DNA from: Flavobacteriales bacterium
GTDB lineage: Bacteria; Bacteroidota; Bacteroidia; Flavobacteriales_D; Crocinitomicaceae
Assembly: GCA_947462255.1 (NCBI GenBank)
Contig: CANHOA010000022.1
Location: 1 to 53,792 of the forward strand
Length of the DNA stretch: 53,792 nucleotides
Reading direction: 5' to 3'
The notes below the pieces were generated by a model. The model saw only the letters and a list, made by a program, of their open reading frames with translations. It searched no databases and was not told the DNA's origin. Shown here piece after piece: positions 14,711-22,905 of this stretch (the first letter of the stretch is position 1; every line of letters begins with the position of its first letter). The position numbers and the translations under genes were made by a program.

Positions 14711-16267
14711 ATGAAAAAAACAGTATTGTTTCTCTTTTTAATTCTTTCCATAAACGCCTTAAATGCTCAAAAAATAAGATTTAAGGTAAGTGGCGAAAAG
14801 GATACCCTAGTCAATTTAATTAAATACTTCGGTAAAGGCCTTTATTACGCCGATACAGCCGCAATGAAGAATGGGGTAGTAACTTTCGACGGTTCGAAAC
14901 AAAAGCCGGGAATCCTAGGTTTACTTCTGTCTGGCCAGCGTTATTTTGAATTCGTTTACGATAATGAAGACATAGACATGGAAACTACCGGTCCTGAATT
15001 TGTTAAAAATATGAAGGTTAACAAATCGGAGGAAAACAAGGTGTTTATTCCATATGTAGATTACATAACTACTAAAAAAACCGAAGCAGGAAAATTGGGT
15101 GAGGAACGTTCCAAATTCACGGATAAAGACCCTCAATTCAAAACGCTAGGCAATCAAATTGATGCCATCAATAAGGACGTGGAAGAATATCAAGCTAAAT
15201 TAATGAATCTTCATAAAGATAAGTTGGTGTCAAAGATTGTTAAAATGTCAACTGAAGTTACTATTCCTGAAGCTCCTGTGGACGCTAAAGGAAATATAAT
15301 TGATTCCTCTTTTCGATTCAACTACTACCGAAAGCACTATTGGGACAATGTAGATTTGTTGGACGAACGTTTGGTTAATAATCCAGTTTTTCACAACAAA
15401 CTTGAATACTATTTCTCGAAGAATATGATGATTCAGCATTGGGATACGGTATTAGTTAATGCATTTGAATTTTGTGATCGTTTAAATCCTAAATCAAGGA
15501 CCTTTGAATATGTTGTGGGATGGATTACCTCTACCTATGGCAAAAGTCAAATTATGGGAATGGATAAGGTGTATTATATGATGCTTGAACGCTATTATTG
15601 CAGCAAAGATGTTAATGGGAAATCACCTGCTTATTGGGTGCCTGAAGATAAATTTAAAGATTTGTGCGACAACATTAATAATAAACTCAATATCGTTTTG
15701 GGTGTTCGACCGCCAAATTTGATTTTAAAAGATACAACTGATGCAAAATGGGTGGATTTATATGCTGTTGATGCGGAATATACCATTCTTTATTTCTGGG
15801 ATCCTGAATGCGGCCATTGTAAAAAAGTCACTCCAAAATTAGAAAAGTTCTATCAAGAGAAATTGAAAGCGAGAAACGTTCAGATTTATTCAGTAGGAAA
15901 GGCAATAGGGAAAGATTTTGAAGCATGGAAGAAATTTATCCGTGAAAATAAATTGACTTTTATCAATGTAGCAGTTACAGACAAACTTTACGAAATAGCG
16001 AAGGCTAATCCCGAATCGTTGGTACCTATGTATCCTGGAGAAAAAGGAAAGCCAACCACTTTGGAGTCCTTGAATTACCAAACTGCCTACGATATATTTT
16101 CTACTCCTAAAGTTTTCATCTTAGATAAAGACAAGAAAATCATTGCCAAAAGCCTATCTCTATCTCAAATGGAAGATTTATTAGATCGTCTACAAGGACA
16201 AAAGGATGCGCCAAAACTATTCCCTCCAGACGCTGAAGAAGATGCTCAAATGCAGAAAAAAGAATAA
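14711..16267 (+). CDS. Secreted thioredoxin-like protein (DUF5106 type)
   Basis: The 518-aa protein has a signal peptide (residues 1-19, cleaved near NAQ), an N-terminal beta domain of the sort seen in Bacteroidota envelope thioredoxins (KIRFKVSGEKDTLVNLIKYF), a helical DUF5106-like middle and a C-terminal thioredoxin fold with the redox motif Cys367-Gly-His-Cys370 in YFWDPECGHCKKVTP. It probably acts as a periplasmic thiol-disulfide reductase or scaffold; the partner is unknown. The stop overlaps the next start by one base. The last residues are acidic and Gln/Lys-rich, with no T9SS tail. Confidence 0.85.
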   Translation: MKKTVLFLFLILSINALNAQKIRFKVSGEKDTLVNLIKYFGKGLYYADTAAMKNGVVTFDGSKQKPGILGLLLSGQRYFEFVYDNEDIDMETTGPEFVKNMKVNKSEENKVFIPYVDYITTKKTEAGKLGEERSKFTDKDPQFKTLGNQIDAINKDVEEYQAKLMNLHKDKLVSKIVKMSTEVTIPEAPVDAKGNIIDSSFRFNYYRKHYWDNVDLLDERLVNNPVFHNKLEYYFSKNMMIQHWDTVLVNAFEFCDRLNPKSRTFEYVVGWITSTYGKSQIMGMDKVYYMMLERYYCSKDVNGKSPAYWVPEDKFKDLCDNINNKLNIVLGVRPPNLILKDTTDAKWVDLYAVDAEYTILYFWDPECGHCKKVTPKLEKFYQEKLKARNVQIYSVGKAIGKDFEAWKKFIRENKLTFINVAVTDKLYEIAKANPESLVPMYPGEKGKPTTLESLNYQTAYDIFSTPKVFILDKDKKIIAKSLSLSQMEDLLDRLQGQKDAPKLFPPDAEEDAQMQKKE

Positions 16268-17271
16268 TGATGGTAGACGAAATCAAGCGATTAAAAGAGG
16301 TTGTAGATGCATGTAACACTGTTTTAATCCTTGCGCATAAATCGCCAGATGGTGATGCTGTAGGAAGTGCTGCAGCGTGGTTTCATTTTTTAAAAAATTA
16401 CGGCAAAAATCCAACGATCGTTTTTCCCGATCGACCATCTTCTAACTTACTATCATTTCTCGACAATACTGATTACCTTATTTTTGATCTTGACGCGCTT
16501 AAAGTAAACACTTTATCTGCTCAATGTGATACGCTATTTTGCTTGGATTTTAATTCACCGAGTAGAGTAGGTACAGAAGCTCAAATAATTATCGATGGGT
16601 TTAAAGGCCAATCTGCCATGATTGATCACCATCCAAACCCAACTAATTTTTGTGACGTTCAAATTTCTAGACCAGAAATTTGCTCAACAGCGCAATTGCT
16701 TTATCATTGCATCGAAGAAATGGGCATGTTAACGCTGCTTAATACAAAAGTAGCAGAAGGCATCTATCTTGGGATTATGACTGACACCGGTTCTTTCCGC
16801 TATCCCTCTGTCGACGCAAATACACACTACATTCTTGGTAAATTGATTCAAGATGGATTGGAGCATTTTAAAATACATGAAGCTATTTTTGATGTGAATA
16901 CCATTGATAAATTACAATTGAGGGGATTTGCTATTACTGAAAAATTAGTGCTTATTCCTAATTTCCCAATCGGATACATTTCATTAACGCTTAGCGAATT
17001 AGATCGATTTAATTATCAAAAAGGGGATATAGAAGGATTGGTGAATGTTGTATTATCCATTGAAGGCATCTCTGTTGCTGCTATCTTTATGGAGTCTAGA
17101 GATGGTGTAAAAATTTCATTTCGTTCAAAAGGGAAATATCATGTCAATGAGTTTTCTGCTAATCATTTTGGTGGTGGTGGTCATAAATATGCCGCTGGAG
17201 GTTTTAGTAACGATTCGCTTGATGTAACCATTGACCGTTTCAAAACGTTCTTAGTCGAAATAATCGAATGA
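16267..17271 (+). CDS. NrnA-like DHH phosphoesterase (nanoRNase/pAp phosphatase)
   Basis: The 334-aa cytosolic protein carries the DHH motifs LAHKSPDGDAVGSA (His24, Asp28, Asp30), FCLDFNSP, MIDHHPNPTN (Asp120-His-His) and GIMTDTGSFRY, plus the DHHA1 motif FGGGGHKYAAGG near residue 305. Known members degrade short oligoribonucleotides and 3'-phosphoadenosine 5'-phosphate. It is in a tight operon: one-base overlap with the preceding gene and four-base overlap (ATGA) with the following FKBP gene. A second ATG at 16270 is equally possible. Confidence 0.93.
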   Translation: MMVDEIKRLKEVVDACNTVLILAHKSPDGDAVGSAAAWFHFLKNYGKNPTIVFPDRPSSNLLSFLDNTDYLIFDLDALKVNTLSAQCDTLFCLDFNSPSRVGTEAQIIIDGFKGQSAMIDHHPNPTNFCDVQISRPEICSTAQLLYHCIEEMGMLTLLNTKVAEGIYLGIMTDTGSFRYPSVDANTHYILGKLIQDGLEHFKIHEAIFDVNTIDKLQLRGFAITEKLVLIPNFPIGYISLTLSELDRFNYQKGDIEGLVNVVLSIEGISVAAIFMESRDGVKISFRSKGKYHVNEFSANHFGGGGHKYAAGGFSNDSLDVTIDRFKTFLVEIIE

Positions 17272-17789
17272 AGAATTTCCTGATCTTTATTTTAGTTACA
17301 AGGTGTCTTTTTTCATGCAGTGAAAAAGAAAAAAAGACAAATAAAACAACCGATTGGAGCAAGCAACACTCGATATCTTATAATCAAGAAATAAACGAAC
17401 GAGAAGCTATACAAATAGCGCTTTTCTTGGATCATCATCAAGAATATAAAATGACCGAAACTGAAACAGGATTGAGGTACATGATTTATAAAGATTCAAT
17501 CGGGAATATTACACCTAAAAATGGGCAGCATGTTTTTATTTCCTTAACCATTAAATTACTTGATGGAACAGAATGTTATAGTACGAAAGGGGATGATTTT
17601 GAGGAATTTAGTATTGATAAATCAGATGAGGAGTCAGGACTTAATGAAGCTGTTAAGCTCTTGTCTGTTGGCGATAAAGCGAAATTGATTTTACCAAGTC
17701 ATTTAGCCCATGGATTACTGGGTGATTTAGACAAGATACCACCTCAATCAATATTACTAATTGATGTTCAACTAATCAAGATTAAATAA
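17268..17789 (+). CDS. FKBP-type peptidyl-prolyl isomerase lipoprotein, GldI-like
   Basis: This 173-aa lipoprotein has a lipobox CLFSC with Cys17. After a short helix (NEREAIQIALFLDHH) comes one FKBP domain, about residues 65-172: GLRYMIYKD, LLDGTECYST, LNEAVKLLSVGDKAKLILPS, GLLGDLDKIPPQSILLIDVQLIKI. The layout matches GldI, the gliding-motility FKBP lipoprotein of flavobacteria, which assists folding in the periplasm. The match is by pattern, and this could be a GldI paralogue. It is coupled to the NrnA gene before and the second FKBP gene after. Confidence 0.85.
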   Translation: MKNFLIFILVTRCLFSCSEKEKKTNKTTDWSKQHSISYNQEINEREAIQIALFLDHHQEYKMTETETGLRYMIYKDSIGNITPKNGQHVFISLTIKLLDGTECYSTKGDDFEEFSIDKSDEESGLNEAVKLLSVGDKAKLILPSHLAHGLLGDLDKIPPQSILLIDVQLIKIK

Positions 17790-18655
17790 TGATAAAATTC
17801 ATCCTATTTATATCCATATTCATAACGCTTTGCGCGTGTAAAAACGAAGCTAAAAAAAAGCCTGTAAAAAAAGATCCTGTTGTTAAAACAAATTCCTTGG
17901 ATTCAATAAACAAAACGCCTGAGGCTACTTTGATAAATTTCGAAAAAAATAAAATAAAGAATGAGGTAAAGTATAATAATGGATTGATAATAAAGTGGTT
18001 AGAAAATGGTAAAGGTGCTAAACTTAAGAGTGGTGAAGTGGTATTGATTGAATATCGCTTAGCGCTCCCTGATGGAAAAATAATTGATGGAAATCAACGT
18101 GTTGACTTACCTTTTATTCCCTTTATGATAGGATTTAATATGCAAACATTGGGCTGGGATTTGGCATTAACTGAATTAAAAGTTGGGGATTTTGTCAAAG
18201 TAGAAATTCCAGCTTACCTAGCAAGAGGCTCAAAAGGAATTCCTGGAATTATTCCTCCAAACTCATCGAATTGGTTGTACCTAAAGATAGTAGCGCGAGT
18301 ATCGCCTGAATATGACCTTAATGGAATAAAAACGTGGACTTTTGCACAAGGGGTAGAGACAGAAGTAATACCGGGACGAAAAAATGAAATAGAATACAAC
18401 GCACTTGTTTCAACCGTTTCGAATCCTAGTGTGCTGAATACTTATAGAGCAAAATTCCCTTTGAAATACGTTGCTGGACAGATGAATGTAGTTCCAGGCT
18501 TGCGAAAGGTATTAAGTAATGTGAAAAAAGGTCAGAAAATGTACGTTCTTTTAGAGGCAAACCAAGCCTATGGATCTAGAGGTTACGTGGATCTTATAAA
18601 GCCAAATGAGTCTGTATTCTTTAATATTACCGTCAAAGACATTAGGCCAATTTAA
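17789..18655 (+). CDS. FKBP-type peptidyl-prolyl isomerase lipoprotein with two FKBP-like domains
   Basis: This 288-aa lipoprotein has lipobox LCAC with Cys17 and a Lys-rich linker. The first FKBP domain covers about residues 65-175 (VLIEYRLALPDGKIIDG, GWDLALTELKVGDFVKVEIP, IPPNSSNWLYLKIV). A second, divergent one covers about 185-288 (IEYNALVST, VPGLRKVLSNVKKGQKMYVL, GSRGYVDLIKPNESVFFNI). The start overlaps the previous stop by one base. Tandem FKBP lipoproteins in one operon suggest shared envelope folding duties. Catalytic competence of the second domain is uncertain. Confidence 0.85.
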   Translation: MIKFILFISIFITLCACKNEAKKKPVKKDPVVKTNSLDSINKTPEATLINFEKNKIKNEVKYNNGLIIKWLENGKGAKLKSGEVVLIEYRLALPDGKIIDGNQRVDLPFIPFMIGFNMQTLGWDLALTELKVGDFVKVEIPAYLARGSKGIPGIIPPNSSNWLYLKIVARVSPEYDLNGIKTWTFAQGVETEVIPGRKNEIEYNALVSTVSNPSVLNTYRAKFPLKYVAGQMNVVPGLRKVLSNVKKGQKMYVLLEANQAYGSRGYVDLIKPNESVFFNITVKDIRPI

Positions 18656-18666
18656 TTTAGAATGAT

Positions 18667-18674
18667 TATCTTTG
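18667..18674 (+). promoter_or_regulatory. -7 box TATCTTTG for the M23 peptidase gene
   Basis: A perfect TAnnTTTG sits 20 bases before the TTG start at 18695 and helps to place that start. It also separates this gene from the FKBP operon. Confidence 0.6.
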
Positions 18675-18694
18675 AATCGCTAAATTGAAACATC

Positions 18695-19681
18695 TTGCGA
18701 TTAATCCTGTTTTCTTTTCTTATTTATCTTCAATCCTTTTCCTCAATATATGCCCAAAAAGCTATTGACACTGTCGTTACGCCCTTGGGTAGGTTAGTGA
18801 TTTTTGAGAACCGCACCTGGAGTTTATTGAACGAATCAAGTTTTAAAGGAATACTAAATGAGCGCATACATTCCATTGTAAGTAAAAATATCCCTGTAAT
18901 TAGTCAAGTTTGGAATAATGAAGTGTGTTACACGGGGAAAAACAATGATCTTTCTAAATTAAAAGATACTATTTGGCTTTGCTTGAATGAAGAGGAAAGC
19001 AATGATTTTAGCATTCCTGTAAAAGGTGTTGTGACATCTCATTATGGTTATCGAAGTGGACGCTATCATAATGGCATTGATTTAGCCTTAAAAATAGGAG
19101 ATACTGTTTATGCAGCATTCTCAGGTAAAATAAGGTATGCGAAATATAATGATGGAGGATTTGGGAATTTGGTAATTATTCGTCACAATAATGGTTTAGA
19201 GACCTTTTATGCTCATTTAAGCAAGCATTTAGTTGTTCCAAATCAAGACATAAAGTTTGGAGAACCTATCGGTTTAGGAGGGAATACGGGCCGATCTTTT
19301 GGTCCTCATTTGCATTTTGAAGTCCGTTTTTATGATGGCTCAATAAATCCAGAAGAAATTATTGATTTTACTTCCAAAAAATTGAAGAAAGAGAATCTAT
19401 TTGTTCACAAAGGTCTCTTTGTGCCCGGAGCAAAGCCAAGCGAATTTTATGAGGATAATAGCCCAAATAATCCTAGTGATGACGTTATTCCATCAGAAAC
19501 TCCAGTTACGCCTGTTGTGAAGGTAAAAACAGAACAAAAGAAATATTACACCATAAAATCAGGTGATACCTTAACGAAAATAGCCGCGAAATATAAAACA
19601 ACTGTTTCCAAATTATGTCAACTAAATGGTCTGAAGCCTTCTAGTAAAATTCAAGTTGGAAAAAGTATTAGAATTAAATAA
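18695..19681 (+). CDS. M23 metallopeptidase with LysM domain
   Basis: This predicted peptidoglycan endopeptidase has 328 aa. It has a signal peptide ending YAQ (residue 21), an M23/LytM domain with zinc ligands His125 and Asp129 in RYHNGIDLA and His207 in GPHLHFEV plus the catalytic YAH at 174, and a C-terminal LysM (about 283-327, YYTIKSGDTLTKIAAKYKTT). The start is TTG: an in-frame TGA lies nine bases upstream and the signal peptide begins right here. The next gene, bamD, starts one base after the stop, so they are co-transcribed. Confidence 0.92.
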   Translation: MRLILFSFLIYLQSFSSIYAQKAIDTVVTPLGRLVIFENRTWSLLNESSFKGILNERIHSIVSKNIPVISQVWNNEVCYTGKNNDLSKLKDTIWLCLNEEESNDFSIPVKGVVTSHYGYRSGRYHNGIDLALKIGDTVYAAFSGKIRYAKYNDGGFGNLVIIRHNNGLETFYAHLSKHLVVPNQDIKFGEPIGLGGNTGRSFGPHLHFEVRFYDGSINPEEIIDFTSKKLKKENLFVHKGLFVPGAKPSEFYEDNSPNNPSDDVIPSETPVTPVVKVKTEQKKYYTIKSGDTLTKIAAKYKTTVSKLCQLNGLKPSSKIQVGKSIRIK

Positions 19682-20467
19682 ATGAAATCATACCTAAGAA
19701 TTATTTTTTATCTGTCTGTAGGAACACTGTTTACTGCATGTTCTAATTATAATTCAATAATCAAAGGAGATGATTATGAGGCTAAATTTGACGCTGCAAA
19801 CGATTATTTTGAATCGAAAAAATACGATCGGTGCATAGTGCTGTACGAGCAAGTATATCAACATTCACCAAAGACTGATCAAGGAGAGGCATCTTATTTT
19901 CGATTAGCGAGAAGTTATTATCTGATGGATGATTACTACATGGCAGCATATTATTTTAGTGCCTACATTCAGCGATTCCCATACAGCGTTAAAAATGAAG
20001 AAGCCTTGTTTTTATCTGCGCTTTGTAGTGTAAATAATTCGCCAAATTGGACATTAGATCAAACCGAGACATTACTAGCCATAAATAATGTACAAGAGTT
20101 TGTAGATCAATATCCTCAATCTACTTTAATTGATTCATGTAATCATATCATTGATAAACTCCGACTAAAACTAGAATTAAAAGATTATCACAAAGTCAAA
20201 CTTTATTCAAAAACAGAAAATTGTAAGGCAGCTGTAACCTCGGCTGACATTTTTATCGATGCATATCCAAGATCGGAATATAGGGAGGAAATGAAATATA
20301 TTGCGATTGTAAATAATCTAGAATTAGCGAATAAAAGTATTGAAAGTAAAAAAGATGATAGAATTGAACAAACTATAGAAAGATATCGTAACTTTGCAGT
20401 CGAATTTCCAAAGTCCGTTTACTTAAAGGAACTGGATCTCTTGTACGAAAGTATTAAAAGTGAATAA
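19682..20467 (+). CDS. bamD: Outer membrane protein assembly factor BamD
   Basis: BamD is the essential TPR lipoprotein of the BAM complex that inserts beta-barrels into the outer membrane. The 261-aa product has lipobox FTAC (Cys20), then TPR-like repeats: DAANDYFESKKYDRCIVLYE, ASYFRLARSYYLMDDYYMAA and YFSAYIQRFPYSVKNEEALF. It begins at the base following the M23 stop. The order bamD, rpoZ, coaBC, porD, recN is, as far as I recall, conserved in Flavobacteriales, which supports the call. Confidence 0.93.
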   Translation: MKSYLRIIFYLSVGTLFTACSNYNSIIKGDDYEAKFDAANDYFESKKYDRCIVLYEQVYQHSPKTDQGEASYFRLARSYYLMDDYYMAAYYFSAYIQRFPYSVKNEEALFLSALCSVNNSPNWTLDQTETLLAINNVQEFVDQYPQSTLIDSCNHIIDKLRLKLELKDYHKVKLYSKTENCKAAVTSADIFIDAYPRSEYREEMKYIAIVNNLELANKSIESKKDDRIEQTIERYRNFAVEFPKSVYLKELDLLYESIKSE

Positions 20468-20493
20468 TAACTATTGATTTAAAATATAAGACC

Positions 20494-20817
20494 ATGAGCT
20501 ATCGAAATACCATTGCAGAAAAATCAACAATAACTCGTGATACCATCTTATTGGAAGAAAAGACAGGTAATATTTATCAATCTCTTGTGGCTGTATCCAA
20601 AAGATCAAATCAAATTAGCACAGAGATTAAGGAAGAGTTAACTCAAAAACTTCAAGAATTTGCTACCACAAATGATAACCTTGAGGAAGTGTTCGAAAAT
20701 AGGGAGCAAATTGAGATTTCAAAGCATTATGAAAAAATGCCGAAGGCCGTTGCTATTGCAACTCAGGAATTACTTGACGATAAAATATACATGAGGATTC
20801 CTGAAGAGGAAATCTAA
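20494..20817 (+). CDS. rpoZ: RNA polymerase omega subunit (Bacteroidota type)
   Basis: The 107-aa protein has the Bacteroidota omega/RpoK pattern: EEKTGNIYQSLVAVSKRSNQ, EIKEELTQKLQEFA and an acidic C-terminus (LDDKIYMRIPEEEI). Omega stabilises the beta' subunit during RNA polymerase assembly. It lies 26 bases after bamD and one base before coaBC. The TIxRDxxxL start is typical of the family; it looks unlike proteobacterial omega, so automated annotation often calls it hypothetical. Confidence 0.85.
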   Translation: MSYRNTIAEKSTITRDTILLEEKTGNIYQSLVAVSKRSNQISTEIKEELTQKLQEFATTNDNLEEVFENREQIEISKHYEKMPKAVAIATQELLDDKIYMRIPEEEI

Positions 20818-20818
20818 C

Positions 20819-22006
20819 ATGCGAATTATCGTAGGAATTAGTGGTGGTATAGCTGCATATAAAATTCCATTTTTAATACGACATCTTAAGAAAATAGGGG
20901 CAGAAGTTAAATGCATCATGACGCCCTCATCCATCGATTTTATAAGTCCGCTTGTACTATCCGCTTTATCAAATGAACCTGTTGGCATTGAATTTTGGAA
21001 TAAAGAAACAGGGGAGTGGAACAATCACGTACATTATGGTGAATGGGCAGATTTATTAGTAATTGCGCCTGCTACGGCTAATACAATTTCTAAATTAGCT
21101 AACGGCGCATGCGATAATTTACTGCTAGCAACTTACTTATCCATGAGAAGTAAAACGCTAGTTGTGCCTGCGATGGATTTAGATATGTATAAACATCCAA
21201 CGGTTCTGAGAAATCTAGAACAACTATCCAAAGATGGCGTCCATATTCTACCAGCTGAATCGGGCGAATTAGCCAGTGGACTTGTAGGGGAAGGAAGAAT
21301 GGCCGAACCTGAAACAATCGTTGGGCTTATTCAAACTATTTTAGCGATTGAGCCAGTTTTATTGAATAAAACAGTGCTTATTACTGCAGGCCCTACTCAT
21401 GAAGCCATTGACCCTGTTCGTTTTATCGGAAATAATTCAAGTGGAAAAATGGGTTTCGCTTTGGCTCATAGGGCACTTCAACTCGGTGCAAAGGTTATAT
21501 TGATAAGTGGTCCAACTTCTTGTCACTTACAACATGATGCGTTACAGCTTATTCACGTTACAACGGCTGTTGAAATGTTTAATGCGGTTCAAATACATTG
21601 GAAGGATTGCCAAATTGGAATATTTTCCGCTGCTGTTGCCGATTTTAGACCATTAAAAATGGAAAATACTAAAATTAAAAAATCAGGTGATTCATTAAAC
21701 ATAGAATTAGTTACGAATCCAGATATTGTAGAATGGGCGTCAACTAACAAAGAGGAGAAACAGATCACCGTTGGATTTGCCTTAGAAACAAATAACGAAA
21801 AAGAAAATGCGTTACTTAAACTGTCGCGAAAAAAAATGGATGTGATTATTTTAAATTCCTTGAATGAAAAAGGTGCAGGTTTTGAAACGGATACCAACAA
21901 AATTAGTATCTTCGATTCCAAAGGTCGGCATCAAGAATTTTCCTTGAAACAAAAATCTGAGGTGGCAAGAGATATATTTAAATACATTAACGATTATAAT
22001 CAATGA
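20819..22006 (+). CDS. coaBC: Bifunctional CoaBC (PPC synthetase/decarboxylase)
   Basis: CoaBC catalyses two steps of coenzyme A synthesis: joining cysteine to 4'-phosphopantothenate, then decarboxylation. The 395-aa protein has the FMN-dependent CoaC half (residues 1-175: GISGGIAAYKIPFLIRHLKK, ADLLVIAPATANTISKLANG, VPAMDLDMYKHP) and the CoaB half (from about 185: VLITAGPTHEAIDPVRFIGN, SSGKMGFALA, with an ATNPDIVE-like segment TNPDIVEWAS). Its stop overlaps the porD start by four bases. Confidence 0.97.
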   Translation: MRIIVGISGGIAAYKIPFLIRHLKKIGAEVKCIMTPSSIDFISPLVLSALSNEPVGIEFWNKETGEWNNHVHYGEWADLLVIAPATANTISKLANGACDNLLLATYLSMRSKTLVVPAMDLDMYKHPTVLRNLEQLSKDGVHILPAESGELASGLVGEGRMAEPETIVGLIQTILAIEPVLLNKTVLITAGPTHEAIDPVRFIGNNSSGKMGFALAHRALQLGAKVILISGPTSCHLQHDALQLIHVTTAVEMFNAVQIHWKDCQIGIFSAAVADFRPLKMENTKIKKSGDSLNIELVTNPDIVEWASTNKEEKQITVGFALETNNEKENALLKLSRKKMDVIILNSLNEKGAGFETDTNKISIFDSKGRHQEFSLKQKSEVARDIFKYINDYNQ

Positions 22007-22905
22007 AACAGTTTCTATTTTTCCTAATACTATTTTTTAGCGCTTCTGTTGAAGCACAAGAGCTAAATTGCCAGGTAAGTATCATTAGCGATGCGAAATT
22101 GGAAATTAATAGCACAGAACAAGATGCATTAACACAATTGAAACAAATTGTGGCAGATATCATGAACAATACACAATGGACAAAGGATAATTTTAAGATT
22201 GAAGAACGAATTAATTGCAATATACAACTGCAAATAAATAATATTCCAAGTCCTGGAGTATTTTCAGGCTCTATTCAAATTCAATCTACTCGTCCCGCTT
22301 TTAATACAAATTATAATTCCTTAATCATTAATTATCAAGATGATGATGTATCTTTTGCCTTTTCTAGAAACTCAATGATCATCTATGCTCCAAATCAATT
22401 CAGGGATAATTTATCTTCAATTTTAGCCTTTTATGCCTATTTTATAATCGGAATGGATTATGATTCATTTTCATTAAAGGGCGGCACACCATATTTTGTT
22501 GAGGCGCAACAGATTGTTACAAATGCCCAAAATTCTGGTGGCATGGGATGGAAGTCAAATGAGCAAGGAAAACGAAATCGTTATTGGCTTGTCGATAACA
22601 TCTTGCAAGGGGCTTATGAGCCATTAAGAGAATGCAATTATAATTATCATCGAAATGGAATTGATCTCTTAGATGAAGATAAACTTAAAGGTAGAAAAGC
22701 TATGTATGATGCTCTTTTTCGCTTAACTCCGGTAGCTCAGGCAAGACCGAACTCCCTCAATGTTTTGTCTTTTTTAAATGCAAAGTCCACTGAGATAAAG
22801 AATATTTTATTTGATGCTGAACTCAAAGAAAAAAATGAATTCGTTAATCTCTTGAAAAGACTTGATCCCGCAAATACTTCTAAGTACCAAGAAATTCTCA
22901 ATTAA
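22003..22905 (+). CDS. porD: T9SS protein PorD-like (DUF4835)
   Basis: The 300-aa protein has a signal peptide (ending VEAQ at residue 19) and the DUF4835 pattern: ELNCQVSIISDAKLE, DIMNNTQWTKDNFKIEERIN, NCNIQLQI, and AFYAYFIIGMDYDSFSLKGG. DUF4835 includes PorD of Porphyromonas, a component needed for type IX secretion; the molecular role is not settled. The start forms an ATGA overlap with coaBC. It is relevant to the T9SS cargo genes elsewhere in this window. Confidence 0.9.
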   Translation: MKQFLFFLILFFSASVEAQELNCQVSIISDAKLEINSTEQDALTQLKQIVADIMNNTQWTKDNFKIEERINCNIQLQINNIPSPGVFSGSIQIQSTRPAFNTNYNSLIINYQDDDVSFAFSRNSMIIYAPNQFRDNLSSILAFYAYFIIGMDYDSFSLKGGTPYFVEAQQIVTNAQNSGGMGWKSNEQGKRNRYWLVDNILQGAYEPLRECNYNYHRNGIDLLDEDKLKGRKAMYDALFRLTPVAQARPNSLNVLSFLNAKSTEIKNILFDAELKEKNEFVNLLKRLDPANTSKYQEILN

